Shown here piece after piece: positions 51,970 to 61,411 of a DNA stretch of 64,000 bases (the stretch's first letter is position 1; each line of letters opens with the position of its first letter). Made by a program: the position numbers and the translations under genes. The notes beneath the pieces are model-generated. The model worked only from the letters and a program-made list of their open reading frames with translations. It did no database searches and was not told where the DNA came from. The stretch is from Ichthyophis bannanicus (taxonomy: Eukaryota > Chordata > Amphibia > Gymnophiona > Ichthyophiidae): NCBI GenBank assembly GCA_033557465.1, contig CM066031.1, positions 1,669,788,800 through 1,669,852,799 of the forward strand, given 5' to 3'.

Positions 51970-54045
51970 ATGATGATTACTAATTGCTGCTATTTCCTTC
52001 TTGCGGTAGCCCTGGGACACTTGAGAACCACTCTTGCTTTGCCCCCTTGTGCAGCCTGTATAACCACCACCCGAACTGGTATGCAAGTTACTCAGACTTT
52101 GCTTTATCACTCTTACTACACTTGTACCGGTGTAGTCAGCCGGTGTATCTATAATGGTACAGAACTTAATGTCTGTACAAAGGGAAAGACTCGTACTTGC
52201 TTCAGACCTCGACAGAATCCATCTTACTATATCCTGGAACTGAGATGGAATGATGAAGATGGAGCCCTTATCAATGCCACAAGTCAACTCTCTGATCCTA
52301 ACCAACCTGTTTACCTGTATTTTGATGCTTGTGACTTGATTAATAGAAATAATTACTACAGGTGTGGATCATGGGAACAAGCTTACTATTATGATGAGAA
52401 GTATATGTGTCCTGAAGGTGCATACAACTGGGGAATATGCACTGGGATACATTCCCCAACAACATATAGCAAATCAGCAGAAGCAGACTATTTCTGTCCG
52501 AAATGGGATTGTGTGTACTATGCTACCTGGTCTGGTAGCCCTACAGGACAGACTGGAGATAATCGCAAGGCGCTGCTGGAAAGATTACCCTTACTGAAAC
52601 CTGAACAGTGCAAGAAAAGCGCCTGCAATCCCCTACCACTTCAGATCTTCGACCCCAGCCAGTGGAAGCAAGGATTTCGATTCGGCCTGCGCATAGTAGG
52701 TGGATGATCCTGGAACCATTGTATTCATCCAGCTGAATGTAAAGACTCATGTTTCTTCACCTTATCGTATACATCATACCTTCCACGAGGCCATGAAGGC
52801 AGAATTCGTTGTTCCCCATGCTTCGCAGAATTTGTTCATCGAACTAGCTGGAGCTGTGGCATCCAGCCTCCATGTCTCGGACTGTCTCTTTTGTGGAGGA
52901 ACTCAGATGGGAGACCAATGGCCTTGGGAAGCACAAGAATTGAACTATTCCGTACCATATAACCAAACTGATGTGCATAACACTACCAATGAATGGGTCC
53001 TCGCCCACTCCATAGTGGGTAAACTATGTTTTGTACGAGCAGGACCACAATTGAATGCACCTGTGGGACAATTAGTCTGTTTGAACCAAAAATATTACAA
53101 TGCCACAACTGGGAAGACCTCTTGGTGGTCAGGTGCCAATACTCCAGAACCGTCTAACCCTCTGATCATCTTTCCTTATTTGGCCAGGATATGGACTAAT
53201 CTGGCTACCCACAGCACTTGGCAAGCCCCACCTGGACTATATTGGATTTGTGGCACCAGAGCATATGCTAAACTCCCTGCCAAATGGGGAGGAGCGTGTG
53301 TTCTTGGAACAATACGACCATCTTTCTTTTTTTTGCCCCTTTCCCACGGAGAACAATTGGGGTTCCCTGTATATAAAAGTCGACAGAAACGAGAAGATCT
53401 GAAAATCGGCCAGTGGGACAAATGGGATGCAACCTCTGAAGAATGGCCGCCAGAGAGAATTGTTTCTTACTATGGACCTGCTACCTGGGCGCAAGATGGT
53501 TCTTGGGGCTACCGCACCCCTGTATATATGTTAGGCCGTATTATACGTTTGCAAGCTGTTGTTGAAATTATAACCAATGAAACTAGTAGAGCACTAACCT
53601 TGTTAGCTAAACAAGCCACACAGATGCGTACAGCCATTTACCAGAACCGCTTAGCTTTAGATTATCTGCTTGCAGCTGAAGGAGGAGTATGTGGCAAGCT
53701 GAATTTAACTGCTGCTTGCAAATAGATAATGAAGGACAGGTTGTAGAAGATATAGCCAATCACATGAGAAAGCAAACTTATGTTCCAGTCCAAACGTGGC
53801 ATGGCTTGCAACTAGATGGCTGGTTTGGTTCTTGGTTTTCAGGCCTAGGCGGCCTGAAGACACTTATAGTGCTTGTATTTTTGATTGTGACTGTTTGCTT
53901 ATATATCCCATGTTTCCTTCCCCTATGCTTGCGTATGCTACGCTCCATTACTGATAATATTATTGACCGCAAGGCAGCAGCACAAATATTAGCAATGTGG
54001 GACTACTACCCTATACCACGGAGTGATCCCTCTACTATAGTTTAA
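51970..54045 (+). pseudogene. env: retroviral envelope glycoprotein (frameshifted)
   Basis: A signal peptide (CCYFLLAVALGH) opens at 51970. The surface subunit is Cys-rich with several NxT/S sites, and in its second frame (from 52700) has a CLFC motif of the CXXC type. SRQKRED near 53380 is a furin-like cleavage site. The transmembrane subunit has a heptad-like stretch (about 53545-53670), GGVCGK followed by a CC pair across a frame change (near 53700), and one membrane span (LIVLVFLIVTVCLYIPCF, near 53870). It ends at 54045. The two frame changes break it. Confidence 0.87.
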
Positions 54046-54108
54046 AGTACTTTCATATATATGTGTGATTAGATTCTCACCCTTTCTCACTTGCGGGTGT
54101 GAATAATC

Positions 54109-54120
54109 AAAAGGGGGGAA
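54109..54120 (+). promoter_or_regulatory. polypurine tract
   Basis: AAAAGGGGGGAA immediately before the 3' LTR; primer for plus-strand synthesis. Confidence 0.85.
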
Positions 54121-54734
54121 TGTGATAGGCGATGGCCTAGTTCATCCTGTAGGTAGCCGAGGCCCGTATATTAGGCCTGAGTCCCCCTCCCTTACTTTAG
54201 AATATTATAACTGACTTTGGAATATTATAGCAGAATCAGACAGACAGAAAATACCAGTAGCTATTAGAAACTGCCTTGCTCTGCTTTTGATAAGCAATGT
54301 TCTGATAAGAAAGTAAAACGTTTCCACTGTCTTTTGTTATGGTTTAACCACAGATGTCTTTTCAGTATTATGCTTTCACGCTGTAGCCCTGTTAGCACAC
54401 ACTGACCTTGTAGAGAACAGCAGCATGTATTCTTGAAGAATATATTATGTCTAGAGATTTGAGCCTTAGTTAGAAAAGTCTGCACAGAATGAAAACAGGT
54501 ACAAGCCAGATCAGAGATGGCTATTGGGAGAGAGAGAGGGGGGGCCACCGAGACCAATGAGGAGTTTTGCCTGTATTAGACTGGAGAAGAACAGTATATA
54601 ACCTGTCGTTTTTCTGAGCTCAGGGCTCAGACATTTTGTATGTGACATTGGCCTGAGTCTGTGCACATTAAACTGGTTTGAATTCTAGTCAATAGACTCC
54701 TGGTTTTATTCGTTGTGGGCCCTTCGCTATTACA
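54121..54734 (+). repeat. retroviral 3' LTR
   Basis: TGTGATAGGCGATGG...CGCTATTACA, the partner of 44860-45472 and followed by the TTGA duplication. One G longer than the 5' copy in the run near 54538. Confidence 0.95.
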
Positions 54735-55013
54735 TTGAAGAAGAGGTACTTCTTCAATTGCCCCTTGGGCAAGAAGGGTGGCAATCTCCTGACCCAGAAG
54801 GTTGAGGAGAGATGTTGGAGAATTGAACTGTTTCACTATGGTGTGAGGGGGAAGGCTTAAGAAATGAAGCTTGTACCCCTCTCTTATGATAGAGAGTGTC
54901 CATTGCTCTGCTGTGATTTGTTCCCATTTGGGAGCAAAGTAAGTCAACCTTCCTGGAATGGTAAGTTGCTCTGGTTCTTCCAGAGCCAGAAAGGCTAAGT
55001 TCTCTAGCTGCAA
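54735..55013 (-). pseudogene. DIRS B RT, proximal part
   Basis: Minus-strand start of RT: QLENLAFLALEEPEQL, RLTYFAPKWEQITAEQWTLS and QEIATLLAQGAIEEVPLL, open to the retroviral insertion (continues at 44859). It begins in the +1 frame just after the gag stop, with no ATG in the first conserved block. Confidence 0.86.
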
Positions 55014-55020
55014 GTCAAAG
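55014..55020 (-). promoter_or_regulatory. candidate +1 frameshift site, DIRS B gag/RT
   Basis: The minus strand reads GGC CTT TGA C: gag ends PPPPQGL-stop, and RT reads on +1 as GAC TTG CAG. CTT-TGA-C is identical to the bacterial RF2 frameshift heptamer. Confidence 0.55.
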
Positions 55021-55659
55021 GCCCTGAGGAGGCGGAGGCTGCTGGGTCATGGGAGGCCTAGCAGCCTTTGATTTGGTCTGTTTAGGTGGTTGCTGACGCT
55101 TTGCAGCAAAACGACCTGCAGAAGATGCCTGCTGACCATAAGCAGGATAGTATCTTCCCTTTTTGGAAAAAGATGTCTTTTTGAACAATCTTTTCTTAAC
55201 AGGAGCAGAGGTAGACTTTGAAAGTCGATCCAAAGCAGAGTTTTCAGCATCCATCTGATTGGCCTTTGCTTGCCAATCCTTACCAAAAAGGTTTTCACCT
55301 GTACAAAGGATATTTCCCAATTCATCTTGGACCCAGAACTCCAAATCAGAAGCTTGCAGCCAAGCAATTCTGCGTGCCCCTATGGCAATAGTCGAGGCTC
55401 TGCTTACACACTCAAAGGAGTCAAAGGCTGCATGGTCGGAAAATTTTGAGGCATCTTGGGCATGTTTGAGCCAAGTGAGAAACTCCTGCCTTTTATCCTC
55501 TGAAATGAAAGGGGTTAAAGTCTGCAGATGATCTGTGACTTCTTTTAGAAACATTCCTATATAGAGACTATAGGAGTTGATCCCGGCAGCTAGCATAGAA
55601 GCTTGAAAAACACTTCGGCCAAAAGCATCTAGGGTCCTGCATTCACGTCCTGGAGGATA
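55015..55659 (-). pseudogene. DIRS B Gag, C-terminal part
   Basis: Open from the D insertion: a FLKEVTDHLQTLTPF region, ASTIAIGARRIAWLQASDLE, FWVQDELGNILCTGENLFG, and a basic Gln/Lys-rich tail ending PPPPQGL. It joins 61412. No lesion in this part; the interruption is DIRS D. Confidence 0.85.
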
Positions 55660-55850
55660 GCGTAGTTACTCACCTGTAACAGGTGTTCTCCAGGAGCAGC
55701 AGGAATCAGTCCTCACATATGGGCGACGTCGGCGCCGACGGAGCCCTCGCGGAGCAATTTTCCCCAGCTTTCAAAGAAAGCCTTTGGGAATTGCAGCGCG
55801 CATGCGCGGTCTCCTTCCCGCCCAAGGGTGCCATCTTAGCCAGTCTGATG
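55660..55850 (-). repeat. DIRS D 3' terminal repeat with extension
   Basis: Same structure as 4671-4859; 55688-55848 is the inverted partner of 61252-61411. Confidence 0.88.
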
Positions 55851-55928
55851 ACATAGCTAAAAGACAGCATAAAAATTTGCAAAAAAACTTAAGCAGATGA
55901 TTGCAACTCCAAGGGGAGGAGGGAGGGT

Positions 55929-56028
55929 TGTGAGGACTGATTCCTGCTGCTCCTGGAGAACACCTGTTACAGGTGAGTAACTACGCTTTCTCCAGGACCA
56001 AGCAGGAAGTCAGTCCTCACATATGGGA
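55929..56028 (-). repeat. DIRS D internal complementary region
   Basis: Fusion of the inverted 3' end (…GTTACAGGTGAGTAACTACGCT) with the 5' end (TTCTCCAGGACCAAGCAGGA…), as in D'. Confidence 0.86.
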
Positions 56029-56163
56029 CTCCCAAGCTTAAGGCTACCGGAGACCCTAAGCACAAAAATGAGCTCCCTCTAGCTCAGCGGCACAGAAGGA
56101 AGGAATCTTCACTGAATTATTACCCACCAGTAGCCCACATCTGGGATGGAGGGTAGGAGTTGC

Positions 56164-57315
56164 TCAAACCTCGAAGAGATTTCGGAGGACTGCCTGTCCG
56201 AAAGCACTGTCCCTGCGGGACTCCCTCTCGAGACAGTAATGGACCGCAAAAGTCTGGCTCGAAGACCAAGTAGCGGCCCGGCAGATGTCTGCCAGCGGAA
56301 CAGAGCGGAGGTAAGCCACTGACGTAGCCTTCGCCCGAACACAATGAGCCGTGACTCGACTTTCTAACGAGAGTCCGGCTGCCCCATAAGCCCAAGCGAT
56401 ACAGTCAGCAACCCAGATGGACAGAGTACGCTTGGAGACCGGGAGCCCCAATTTATTGGGGTCAAAAGACACAAAAAGCTGAGCAGCTTTACGGTGCTCC
56501 CGCGTACGGTCAAGGTAGAAGTTCAATGCTCTTCTACAGTCCAGGGTATGTAGGACCATTTCAGCTCGGCTGGAGTGTGGTCTGGGAAAGAAGGTCGGAA
56601 GTACCACCTCCTGATTGATGTGAAAAGGGGAGACCACTTTTGGAAGAAATTTTGGGTGAGTCCGTAGGACTACCCTATTTTTGTAGAACCGAGTGTAAGG
56701 GGGATCAGACACGAGGGCCTGCAATTCACTTACGCGTCTAGCGGAAGTGAGGGCTATCAGGAACAATGTTTTCCAAGAAAGAAAACGGAGAGAACAGGTA
56801 GCCATAGGTTCAAAAGGCGGACAGGTGATCCGCTGTAAAACCACATTCAGATCCCAGTCAGGTGCTGGCGGGCGCAGAGGTGGTTTAAGTAGAAGGAGAC
56901 CTCGGAGAAACCTCGCTACGAGAGGGTCACTGGAAAGAGGTCTGCCGTCCACCGGCACATGATGTGCTGAAAGAGCACTGAGGTGAACTTTGACGGAGTT
57001 GGACTTAAGTCCCAGATTAGAGAGGTAGAGCAAGTACTGCAAGATCACCGACACCGAGCAGGAGAAGGGATCCTGAGACTGTTGGGTACACCAAACGGAA
57101 AAGCGACGCCATTTAAGGGTGTAGCATTTGCGGGTAGAAGTTCGCCGAGAAGCTAGGACGACCTCTTCCACCTCTGCCGGCAGGAGAAGGGGAGCAAGGA
57201 CTACCCTCTCAGCAGCCAGGCCATTAGATTGAGAGATCTGAGATTGGGGTGTAGCAGAGACCCCTAATCCTGAGTGAGGAGATCCGGTTGAAACCCCAGA
57301 GGGAATGGATCCTCC
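56164..57315 (-). CDS. DIRS D tyrosine recombinase (intact)
   Basis: Complete catalytic set: arginine in TSARRVSELQ, HxxR in TAHCVRAKATS, tyrosine in TFAVHYCLERES, with the N-terminal SAM-like part NLGLKSNSVKVHLSALSAHH. Stop at 56164. The frame is open to 58053 upstream over RNase H sequence, so only the conserved part is given. It lies in the -1 frame relative to RT. It should join the circular element DNA to target DNA without duplication. Confidence 0.9.
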   Translation of the reverse strand, partial: GGSIPSGVSTGSPHSGLGVSATPQSQISQSNGLAAERVVLAPLLLPAEVEEVVLASRRTSTRKCYTLKWRRFSVWCTQQSQDPFSCSVSVILQYLLYLSNLGLKSNSVKVHLSALSAHHVPVDGRPLSSDPLVARFLRGLLLLKPPLRPPAPDWDLNVVLQRITCPPFEPMATCSLRFLSWKTLFLIALTSARRVSELQALVSDPPYTRFYKNRVVLRTHPKFLPKVVSPFHINQEVVLPTFFPRPHSSRAEMVLHTLDCRRALNFYLDRTREHRKAAQLFVSFDPNKLGLPVSKRTLSIWVADCIAWAYGAAGLSLESRVTAHCVRAKATSVAYLRSVPLADICRAATWSSSQTFAVHYCLERESRRDSAFGQAVLRNLFEV

Positions 57316-59111
57316 ACCGCTAGTTGCAGCAGGAGTGGAAACCACGGCTGTCTGGGCCAGCGAGGAGCGATCAGGATCATGGAAGCTTTGTCTCGGAGAA
57401 CCTTGAAAAGAGTTCGAGAGACTAGCGGGATGGGAGGAAAAGCATACAGAAGGCTCTCCGACCATGAGAGTAGAAAAGCATCCGCCGCAACTCGAAGGGG
57501 ATGTGGCTGACGAGAACAGAAGCGAGGAAGTTGCCGGTTGAGAGGACTGGCAAAGAGATCCATCGTGGGGAGGCCCCACTTTAGAAAGAGCTTCTGAACT
57601 ACCAAGGGATCCAGGCGCCACTCGTGCGGCTGGAGGATCCTGCTGAGTTTGTCCGCTAGGCAATTTTCTTGGCCTGGGAGATAAACTGCCTTGAGAAGGA
57701 TGCCGTGACTGACGGCCCAAGAGCAGAGCTTCTGAGCCTCGCGGCAGAGAAGGAAGGAGCCCGTGCCCCCCTGTTTGTTCACGTAGAACATGGCCACTTG
57801 ATTGTCCGTCTGGACAAGGACGGACTGTTGAGAAGTCAGGTGGGAGAAAACCCTGAGCGCCAGACGAATTGCTCTGAGCTCCAGGAAGTTGATCTGTTGA
57901 GCAGACTCCCACGCGGTCCAAAGACCCTGAGTACATGCCCCTTGGCAATGTGCTCCCCAACCCAGGAGGGACGCATCTGTCGTCAGCACTTGAGCCGGCT
58001 GAGGTGACTGAAAAGGCATGCCGAGTACCAGGTTCGGCCGATGAAGCCACCACTGGAGAGAAGAGGCCAGCGGCTCAGAGATGCGCACTAAGTCGGCTAG
58101 ACCGCCGGTGGCTTGCTGCCACTGCTTGCGAAGGCACCATTGAGCAGGCTGCATATTCAGGCGGGCATTGGGGGTCACATGGACGGTGGAAGCCATATGG
58201 CCGAGCAGTCTCAGGAAGCGCCTGGCGGAGACCAGGGACTGGCTGCGAAAACGGCCGGCTAGGTCCATGAGCCGTTGAGCCCTGTCGAGAGGCAGGAAAG
58301 CTCGCGCCTGAGGAGTGTGCAGTCTTGCGCCGATGAACTCGAGATCCTGTGAGGGGAGCAAAGTGGACTTTGCGAAGTTTATGACAAAGCCCAAGTACTG
58401 CAGAAGGGTCACCGTGCGGTGCGTGGCGTTGGTGACCTCCGGAGCGGACGCTGCTCTGATGAGCCAGTCGTCGAGGTACGGAAAGACATAGAGGCCGTGA
58501 AGCCGGAGATGGGCCGCCACCACCACGAGACATTTTGTGAAGACTCGCGGTGCGGAGGACAGGCCAAAGGGCAGTACTCTGTACTGGTAATGATTTCCTG
58601 CCACCACAAACCGTAGGTATTGGCGGTGGCTTGGGTGGATGAGGATGTGCGTGTAGGCATCCTTTACATCCAAGGAGCATAGCCAATCTCCCTGCTGGAG
58701 GTAGGGCAGAAGGATTCCAAGGGTAAGCATTTTGAACTTTTCTCGTACGAGGAACTTGTTGAGGTTGCGCAAGTCCAGGATGGGTCTGAGGCCTCCTTTT
58801 CTTTTTGGTATTAGAAAATACCTGGAATAAAAGCCTTGACCTCTCAGGTGGTGGGGCGCCGGTTCCACAGCCTGTTCCTGTAGGAGACTTGCTAACTCCT
58901 GAAGGAGTAAGTCCCTGTGCAGAGGGAGTCGTGGAGGTTCTCCCGGAAAATAAGAGGGAGGAACCTGATGGAAGTGGAGAAGATAGCCTTCTCGTACGAC
59001 CTGAAGCACCCAGGCATCGGAAGTGATGTTGGACCACCTGTGGGCGAAGTGAACCAGCCGGCCTCCGGTGCTGGGAGGAGCCAGCGGAGGGGGAGAGGCT
59101 ATGCTGATGTA
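57264..59111 (-). CDS. DIRS D reverse transcriptase/RNase H
   Basis: About 615 codons open from the gag junction (GFFDYISIASPPP). Motifs: LRPILDLRNLNKFL, SLDVKDAYTHILIHPSHRQY, LPFGLSSAPRVFTK, FPYLDDWLI (catalytic pair), and RNase H TTDASLLGWGAH, ELRAIRLAL and VQTDNQVAMFYVNKQGG. It stops at 57264 (GAT TAG), where D' has GAT CAG and runs 15 codons further, so the last few residues are missing. There is no ATG near the start; expression by +1 shift from gag is likely. Unlike D', it lacks the 2-base insertion. Confidence 0.9.
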   Translation of the reverse strand, partial: YISIASPPPLAPPSTGGRLVHFAHRWSNITSDAWVLQVVREGYLLHFHQVPPSYFPGEPPRLPLHRDLLLQELASLLQEQAVEPAPHHLRGQGFYSRYFLIPKRKGGLRPILDLRNLNKFLVREKFKMLTLGILLPYLQQGDWLCSLDVKDAYTHILIHPSHRQYLRFVVAGNHYQYRVLPFGLSSAPRVFTKCLVVVAAHLRLHGLYVFPYLDDWLIRAASAPEVTNATHRTVTLLQYLGFVINFAKSTLLPSQDLEFIGARLHTPQARAFLPLDRAQRLMDLAGRFRSQSLVSARRFLRLLGHMASTVHVTPNARLNMQPAQWCLRKQWQQATGGLADLVRISEPLASSLQWWLHRPNLVLGMPFQSPQPAQVLTTDASLLGWGAHCQGACTQGLWTAWESAQQINFLELRAIRLALRVFSHLTSQQSVLVQTDNQVAMFYVNKQGGTGSFLLCREAQKLCSWAVSHGILLKAVYLPGQENCLADKLSRILQPHEWRLDPLVVQKLFLKWGLPTMDLFASPLNRQLPRFCSRQPHPLRVAADAFLLSWSESLLYAFPPIPLVSRTLFKVLRDKASMILIAPRWPRQPWFPLLLQLAVEDPFPLGFQPDLLTQD

Positions 59112-59118
59112 GTCAAAA
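59112..59118 (-). promoter_or_regulatory. candidate +1 frameshift site, DIRS D gag/RT
   Basis: The minus strand reads TTT TTT TGA C; gag stops and RT continues in the +1 frame (GGT TTT TTT GAC TAC). Confidence 0.52.
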
Positions 59119-61010
59119 AAACCCCACCCTGCTGAGCAGGGGCTGGTGGTGCAGGCTTGGGGTTTGCTGCCTACGGGACCCGTTACCCCGTCCCTTGGCC
59201 TGCTGGCCCTGTTGGGGAGCTGCGGAGGCCTGATATTGAGGGTAGTGTTTATAGGCAGCCGCCTTTCTCGGGTAAAAGGACTTCTTTCCCGAGCCCTTCT
59301 TTTTCTGGGAAGGAGCGGAGGTCTTTCTAGAAAGCCTAGTCCTGGTGAGAGTCTCCGTCTCGATCTGTGCAGCCTTTTCCGCCATGGGCTTGCCAAAAAG
59401 GTTCTCACCCCGGCAGGGGACATCGACCAACTTGTCCTGCACCCAGGGTTCAAGGTCAGACGACTGAAGCCAAGCCTGTCGGCGGGCACCGATGCCGGCT
59501 GCGGCCACTCGAGCCGATGCTTCAAAGCAATCATAGGCTGCTCGGGACATGAATTTGGAGCATTCCCGAATACCAGTTGTTAAGGCCAGGAACCTCCGCA
59601 AAGGTTCCTCGGACAATCCAGCGGAGAATCCGGCTAGCTCTTTAGCCAGGTCTCGGAGATACATGCCCATGTATAGCTGGTAGGTCTGGACACGACAAGC
59701 AAGCATAGAGCCCTGGAAACACTTCTTACCAAGGCCATCCAGGTTACGGGCCTCCCTGCCAGGAGGCAACGAGGAGTGCATCTTTTGGCTCTTAAGCCTA
59801 TGCATGGCCGATTCCACTACCATGGAATGGTGTGGTAGCTGTGCTTTTTGGAAGCCAGGACTCTTGCGGACTCGATAGATGGAATCGACCCGCTTGCTTA
59901 AGACCGGCGAGGAGGCCGGACTCTCCCACATGCGGAAGAGTAGTCATTCCAGCATGGGAGGAACCGGTACAGTAAAGTGTTCCCTGGCGGGAGAGTCATA
60001 CTGGAGGGCGTCGAGCTCTTCGGCTCAAGGCTCCTCCTCGGGATCCGCAGGGAAGGCCAAAGCCTTGGCCATATCCCTGACGAAGTCCGAGAACCGGGCA
60101 TCCTCCGGAGGGGACTGCTTCCGAGGTTCGGACTCAGGCGAGTCCGAAAGGAATCAGGTGACTCTTCCTCTTCCCAGACCGACTCCGAGGAGGAATCGGT
60201 GGGGTCGGCTCGGGCGGGCGCAGACGTCGGCCGCCCCGACACCGAGGGAGTCGGCGTCGACGACCTCGGTCCCGAACGGGAGGCCGAGGGTGACCTCGAC
60301 CGAGGATCGACTCGAGTTCGCATGGACTCGAGGATCGGCTCGGTCTCCAGGGTCGACTTAGACGTCGACGTCCCGGCGGTCGGGGCAGCGGCGCCAGCGA
60401 GGCTAGCGATCAGTGCCCGCTGCTGGACCATGAAGGCAGACAGTCTGCTCTCCAAGGCCGTCAACCTGAGTCCGACCTCAGGTGACCCAGCAGCCCCCGA
60501 CTCGGGCCCCGACGGCGTCGGGCCCGACGTCGGCAGTCTCGGAGGCGAGTCCAGGAGGACTACAGGACTTACCCGAGCAGGCAACTCCGACTCCAGGCGA
60601 GGTCGCTTCGGGAGGTGCTCCTTCTCCAAGGACCCGGGACGGCTATCGGGGCTATGCGACCTGGCCCTCGCGGAGCCAGGAGCGTCCACCGACGCCGCCC
60701 TCGCGGGTTTCGCCTTCCGTTGATGGTCCCCGGAGGGAGAACCCCTGTCGGAGGAGCTTCGGCGATGGTCAGAGCTGGAACCTCTGGACGCCGAAGCCTC
60801 CGACGAGGTCCGGGTACGGCTGGGGTCAGCGAAGATTCTATCCCGCTGGTGCCGCCGACTTCTCAACGCTTTGGAGGACATTTTGCCACAGGCCCCACAG
60901 ATCATTTCTTCATGATCCGGGCCCAGGCAGCGGAGGCAATTATCGTGTGTGTCAGTGAGTGACATATTTCTGTCACACTGACCACACCGCTTGAAACCAC
61001 TGGCAGCCAT
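59113..61010 (-). pseudogene. DIRS D Gag (two stops and a frame change)
   Basis: The ATG at 61008-61010 begins AASGFKRCGQCDRNMSLTDT, then CLRCLGPDHEEMICGACGK (putative zinc-binding cluster). A Ser/Arg-rich linker and a region with residues SVSGRPTSAPARADPTDSSS follow, then a frame change (near 60170). TGA codons stand where D' has Arg codons (near 60025 and 59943). The C-terminal domain is open: DSIYRVRKSPGFQKAQLPHH, QTYQLYMGMYLRDLAKELAG, ARRQAWLQSSDLEPWVQDKL. Confidence 0.83.
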
Positions 61011-61251
61011 CGGGGGAAAAAGGGCCCCTGCAAGGTCAAAGGACCGGGCTGCCAGCGAAAAACCGAAAACGAAACTGAGTAAGTTCAGAAAAAACCGAAA
61101 AATAAGAGAAAGACTCGTGACGGCGTCGCGAGTCCGGGCAGGAAAAAGACCGGCGTCGAACCGAAGGAAAAAAGAGAAATATATTATAAAAATCAACTTT
61201 TTCGCGGGGACACGACGGGTACGTCTGTAGGGCTCCGCGGAAAAAAGAAGA

Positions 61252-61411
61252 CTGGCTAAGATGGCACCCTTGGGCGGGAAGGAGACCGCGCATGCGCGCT
61301 GCAATTCCCAAAGGCTTTCTTTGAAAGCTGGGGAAAATTGCTCCGCGAGGGCTCCGTCGGCGCCGACGTCACCCATATGTGAGGACTGACTTCCTGCTTG
61401 GTCCTGGAGAA
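61252..61411 (-). repeat. DIRS D 5' inverted terminal repeat
   Basis: Partner of 55688-55848, ending TTGGTCCTGGAGAA at the junction with B's gag. Confidence 0.88.

Larger units (their letters stand above)
44860..54734 (+). mobile_element. endogenous retrovirus, class I (gamma-type), defective
   Basis: A 9.9-kb provirus in DIRS B's RT, flanked by the 4-bp duplication TTGA (44856-44859 and 54735-54738). It has two LTRs of about 613 bp, a tRNA-Gly primer site, gag, pro-pol and env in order, and a polypurine tract. A single CCHC knuckle, a UAG between gag and pro in the same frame, and an Env with CXXC and CX6CC-type motifs place it with gamma-like retroviruses. All genes are broken by stops and frame changes, and a LINE tail interrupts RNase H, so it is replication-defective. 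Confidence 0.95.
55660..61411 (-). mobile_element. DIRS element D (5.75 kb, best preserved)
   Basis: DIRS inserted in gag of B. Termini AGCGTAGTTACTCACCTGTA (left, 3') and CTTGGTCCTGGAGAA (right, 5') are the same as in D'. RT/RNase H is open except for a stop near its very end, and the recombinase is intact; gag has two CGA/CGG-to-TGA changes plus a frame change. It is nearly identical to D' over its whole length. Confidence 0.94.

Noticed and set aside
1712..56000. GTTACTCACCTGTAACAGGTG-like unit recurring at 1715, 2025, 4675, 4980, 27606, 39268, 39560, 41373, 41670, 55662 and 55960, resembling a dispersed repeat array
   Set aside because: The copies come in inverted pairs a few hundred bases apart at the 3' ends of DIRS elements (terminal extension plus internal complementary region); not CRISPR or a satellite.
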